DNA from: Stromatinia cepivora | Taxonomy: Eukaryota; Ascomycota; Leotiomycetes; Helotiales; Sclerotiniaceae | Assembly (NCBI GenBank): GCA_014898415.1 | Contig: RCTD01000003.1 | Location: 1,116,001 to 1,180,000, forward strand | Length of the DNA stretch: 64,000 nt | Direction of reading: 5' to 3' | In this document: positions 60,338-64,000 of the stretch, in pieces | Numbering within the stretch: position 1 is the first letter of the stretch | How the letters are laid out: the number at the start of each line of letters is the position of its first letter | Notes under the pieces: model-generated | Database searches by the model: none | The model's input: only the letters and a program-made list of their open reading frames with translations | What the model was told of the DNA's origin: nothing | Program-made: the position numbers and the translations under genes

Positions 60338-61507
60338 CTAAGAGATCGCTCTCATGGTCATTTCCACCACCGCAAACGTTCCCGCACTGACCGGCATTGC
60401 CCTCAACAACGTAGGGAAAATGCCCTTCCAGAACCCTCTTGCACCTTCCGCTCTCCACGTCTTCGCAAAGCAGTCCCTCATCCCATTATACTTCATCTTC
60501 TCCCCAAACCCATCACTCTGCATCTTGCTTTTAACAACATCAAACGGATAACTAGCCAACCATAATGCTTCTCCAGCTAGACCTCCATAAAGAGCAATTT
60601 TCCAGCTCGGGATCTCTTTACGTTCGATTTTGTTGCGGGCTGCGTCGCTGTTCATCATGTATTCGAAAGAGAGGAACCATACACCATAGGCTTGCGCTTC
60701 TCGCATAATGGTGACGGCTTCGCCGCGATAGAGACCCTTAAGAACACCTTCATGTGCAGACAATTTTCGAACACAATCCAAGGGACCATTGTAGAGTCTT
60801 CCTGCACCGTGGGGTTGGGTTTGTAATCTAATTCTCACGTGTTCGATAGGACCAGAGATGCCAGAGTTGGCGATACCAGCAAACGCACCGGCGGCATAGT
60901 ATTGTGCATAAGAAAGGCCGGGGGATAGAGGATTGCGGGAAGTGTTGTAATTTTCAAGATAGCGACGGGCTTGGTGGAATGCTCCGAATTGGACGGAAAC
61001 ACAGGCCCCGATACCGATCAAAGGTGTAAGGGTACCTTTGTAGAACGCAAGAGCACCTTCATTGCGGTAGATAGTTTGAGCCGCTTCGAGGGCATTTGCG
61101 TATTGCGTAGTGGTTTGGAGACGGACTTTGACTATGTCGAATGGTTGGCCTGGTAGGATATCAGATCATTGTTACGTAATGTTCGTTGTGTTATTTCCAG
61201 CTCATATACCAAAGTCAAAGGAAGGATCCAGACTTGACATCAAGAACTATTATCTAGCTCACTGAACAGGGTATCAAAATCCATATCAATGTCATCACTC
61301 CAAGGCAATCCCACTTCCCAACAGATCTCCTTGTCCCCACGTGATTCACCCCAACCCCAAACCATAAACATTCATTGCATTAACCCCCAGTACGAAATCT
61401 CACTCACCCAATAGAACCTGAGCCACACCCCCAGCAGCCCCAGCAAATAAGTCCTTCAAGGTTCTCTTGAATCCTCCTTCGTCCAATTCCGCTGCTACGT
61501 CCGCCAT
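60338..61507 (-). CDS. Mitochondrial carrier (SLC25), YMC1/YMC2-like
   Basis: Inner-membrane solute carrier of 303 aa. Exon 1 (61507-61408) and exon 2 (61149-60338) are separated by a 258-bp intron, long for this window. All three carrier signatures are present: PFDIVKVRLQ, PIEHVRIRLQ and PFDVVKSKMQ, each followed by the glycine-containing second half (for example GALAFYKGTLTPLIGIGACV). The block GTLTPLIGIGACVSVQFG closely resembles yeast Ymc1/Ymc2, linked to glycine and other amino-acid metabolism. Related carnitine/ornithine-type carriers cannot be fully excluded. The start MADVAAELDEGGFKRTLKD fits the usual short matrix-side N terminus. Confidence 0.9.
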
Positions 61508-62142
61508 TTCGTCTGTTCCTCTCCCCACAAAAGGCACGCTAACCTTCCGACCTTTGCTTCTCCAATTGGTCTATTAATCAATTATAAGTTTGTGATTCAA
61601 AAGGAGGTTAAATTAGGCAGCAACACGAAGCAGAAATCCGTATTTGAGAGCAAAAAGAATTTTAATTGAATGGTTGACCTTATGCAGTCGTTTGTGTTAT
61701 CTACAAAGAAAAATAACACCAATTCGGGCTTGTCATCGAAACCACTTTTCGCTTAGATACCGCTGATTGAATGCCTAGATATTGAGGCCTCTATGTATAA
61801 TTTCGAGTATCTATTATACAAAGGGCAACTGAAATTTGCGTTTTCATGATTGCTGGTGTGTACATTTTAAATAATCACGTATCAACAGTCAGTCTTGACT
61901 ATGCAATGGGAAGTTTCTTTTCACATTCTCAAATTTCTCTCCAGTCTATGATTTAATATACAAATTATGATCTTCGATTGGTATCATTGAAACGTCAAGG
62001 AAAATCAAATGACGCCGAAGATAAAATGAGAATAGAGGAATGAATAGCATACTACTACCCGATCAATTTATAAAGTAAAGTCTTAATACTTCCATCCAAA
62101 AGCAGCCAGAAGGCCGCGGCTGCATGATGCCAATATTTACAT
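61508..62142. other. Intergenic, carrier promoter and GH72 3' end
   Basis: About 635 bp. The left part is the promoter side of the carrier gene; the right part receives the 3' end of the GH72 gene. AT-rich, no coding signal. Confidence 0.5.
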
Positions 62143-64000
62143 CTACAGCATGACCATACCAGCACCAGTCAATCCAGCAACCACGAGATAGGCACCCAAC
62201 TGCAACAAGCCCAAGTCGAAACGTGGAACAATAGTAGCCCCAGCAGCACTTTTCTTGGTTGAGGTAGATGAATGTGATGAGCTGCTTGAAGATCCAGTAC
62301 CAGTTGGTGCGCTAGTAACAGTTCCAGTTCCTGCAGTTCCGGCTTGGCTCAAAAGACCAGAGCACGTCGAGCTTTGAGAGCCAGCTTGAGTCTTAGCATT
62401 GCCGCTGAAGTCACAGGCAGTGGGTGACTTGCCCTGCCTTTGGTAGTATTGGTCAAAAACGAAAGACAACTGTTGAGCGCCTGTGCACATGGAGTAGGCA
62501 CCATAAACTCCAGTGGTAGCGTTCTTTGAAATACCATCACAGGCGGCGCTGTCCAAACCACAAACGTAGTCGAAGAGGTCGGCACTGGAGTTGCCAGAGA
62601 TACCGCTGTTGGCAACACAGGATAAGGAAGTGACCATACATTCGCAAAGATCGGCATTTGCGATAGGAGGAAGATTGCTAGATGCAGCCCAAGCGGTACC
62701 AGTTGCTGGGCATGCTTGTGCTACTGTGTTGGTAACAGTGTAGGAGGCAGAGTTGGTGGAGCTAGGAGTGGCGGAAGCCAATTGCTTCGAAAGGGCAGTG
62801 AAATCTGGAAGCTTGCTGACCGAATTTCCGGAGACGGATACCAGACCTAAATTCGGTTAGATTTTGCTTCGAAACAAATGGATCATATCTCACCATAATC
62901 GTTTGCCTCTTGGAAATACATGTAGACGATTCCACCGGACCAGACTTCGGTCATCTGATCACCGTAGATTGCTCCAACCTCAGTGAATTCACGTGGTTGG
63001 ACCACGTTGCAACCATACTCGGCAAAGAATGCAGGCACGGAGTAATTGGCAAATTCGAGCGTTCGTTGATCATATCCTGACTTAGTAAAGGAAGAATCAC
63101 CGCACCACGAGTAGATGTTGTAACCCCAGAAGTCGATGGCAGAATCCGCATCACCACAGTTGAAGTAGTGGGCCAAGTCAATTCGAATGTTGGCATCATC
63201 GTTGGTAGCATAACCAACACCGATGGTACGGTAGTTCTTGGTCTTAATATAAGCCTTCATATCACGGACAGCAGCCTTGACGAAAGCACTGGCGTTAGTG
63301 TTGTTGACATCGTTAGAGACCTCGTTACCGGCAAAGAAACCGAGGACGTTTGTGTACTGAGCCATGGCACTAGAGGACGGAAATGTTAGCAGACGGTCCC
63401 CGATAGCAACAGATGCAGAAGCTCTGGCTTTGACATTGGTGCAGGAGACGGGATATGATAGTCAAATAATTAACAAGTATAAGATATACGTACTCAATAA
63501 CACCAGCATAGGTGGCAAAGAGCTCAGTGTTCCATTCTGGGTCACTTCGATCAATAGAAGATGATGGGTTAGACAGATCTTGGATAACATAGATTCCAGC
63601 GTCGTTAAGCAAGCCCATACAAACGGAGTGATCTAAAGAGGAATTGATAGCGTAGACACGAATGACATTGGTGCCAAGCTCTTGTAGAAGAGGAATATCA
63701 CGCTTGCAGCCAGCTTCGTCTGCAAGAGGATCGCTGAAAGTAGCGCCGGATGTCGTGTTAGCGTTAACGTCTTGTTGATATGCTACACCACGAATGAAGA
63801 ATTCGGTGCCGTTCTCGTAGAAGAAATGGGAGCCCTGGAATATGGATGAGTATTTGAAGTCATTTTAAACAACGTCGGATGGAGGGACCCGTGGCGTACC
63901 TTAATGACGATAGGAGGGAGATCCGCAGCGGCAGCAGACGGCGCGAAAAGAGCACCGGTCAATGCCACAGCAGCAGCTGAAGCAAAGCCAAAGGTCTTCA
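62143..64000 (-). CDS. GPI-anchored GH72 beta-1,3-glucanosyltransferase (Gas/Gel family), 5' end cut by one base
   Basis: Cell-wall enzyme that cuts and religates beta-1,3-glucan. Exons 64000-63900, 63834-63494, 63369-62894 and 62846-62143 give 540 aa if the missing first base is A. The window ends with TG of the start codon, followed by [18 protein letters not shown], a signal peptide. The GH72 core has FAGNEVSND (acid/base Glu164) and FFAEYGCN (nucleophile Glu265). After it comes a Cys-rich CBM43/X8 domain ([29 protein letters not shown]). The C terminus is Ser/Thr-rich, then [18 protein letters not shown] and a hydrophobic tail, a GPI-anchor signal. The family length and domain order match Gel/Gas proteins with CBM43. 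Confidence 0.94.

Overview
This window is nuclear DNA from a filamentous ascomycete. The genes carry short introns (mostly 50-60 bp) with GT-AG borders and CTAAC/CTGAC-like branch sites. Several families are fungus-specific: a Zn2Cys6 regulator, a 2EXR protein, a HET-domain relic, a GH72 wall transglycosidase and an RSC chromatin-remodelling subunit. The protein style and moderate base composition suit a leotiomycete such as Botrytis or Sclerotinia, but that is an inference; no search was possible.

Layout. Positions 1-24 kb look accessory and gene-poor. They hold a secreted GMC oxidoreductase (-), an old-yellow-enzyme flavoprotein with a frame break (+), a secreted rhamnogalacturonan acetylesterase (-), a 2EXR protein (+), an unassigned protein (+), a DJ-1/PfpI protein (-), a Zn2Cys6 transcription factor interrupted by one in-frame stop (-), and a decayed HET-domain gene (-). 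Multi-kilobase stretches without coding signal separate them. Positions 24-64 kb are mostly conserved housekeeping genes: an RMND1/Sif2-type mitochondrial protein (-) divergent from VPS41 (+), a membrane-anchored alpha/beta hydrolase (-), a repeat-containing protein (-), a large predicted mitochondrial protein (-) divergent from a P/Q-rich nuclear-type protein (+), an FMP25-like RCC1 protein (-) divergent from COG3 (+), an RSC1/2-like double-bromodomain/BAH protein (-) divergent from the OTU1 deubiquitinase (+), a YMC1-like mitochondrial carrier (-) and a GPI-anchored GH72 glucanosyltransferase (-). The start codon of the last gene lies one base beyond the window.

The conserved genes serve membrane traffic (VPS41 at the vacuole, COG3 at the Golgi), mitochondria (RMND1-like, FMP25-like, carrier, large mitochondrial protein), chromatin (RSC) and ubiquitin turnover (OTU1). 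They share divergent promoters but form no pathway. The accessory half fits a plant-associated lifestyle (pectin side-chain deacetylation, secreted oxidase) and shows gene decay.

I found no transposon, CRISPR array, rRNA or convincing tRNA. The most notable observations are the layered HET relic, the CAA-to-TAA-type stop in the regulator beside the DJ-1 gene, the frame break in the flavoprotein, an unresolved exon junction in COG3, and a perfect CGG/CCG palindrome upstream of the pectin esterase.
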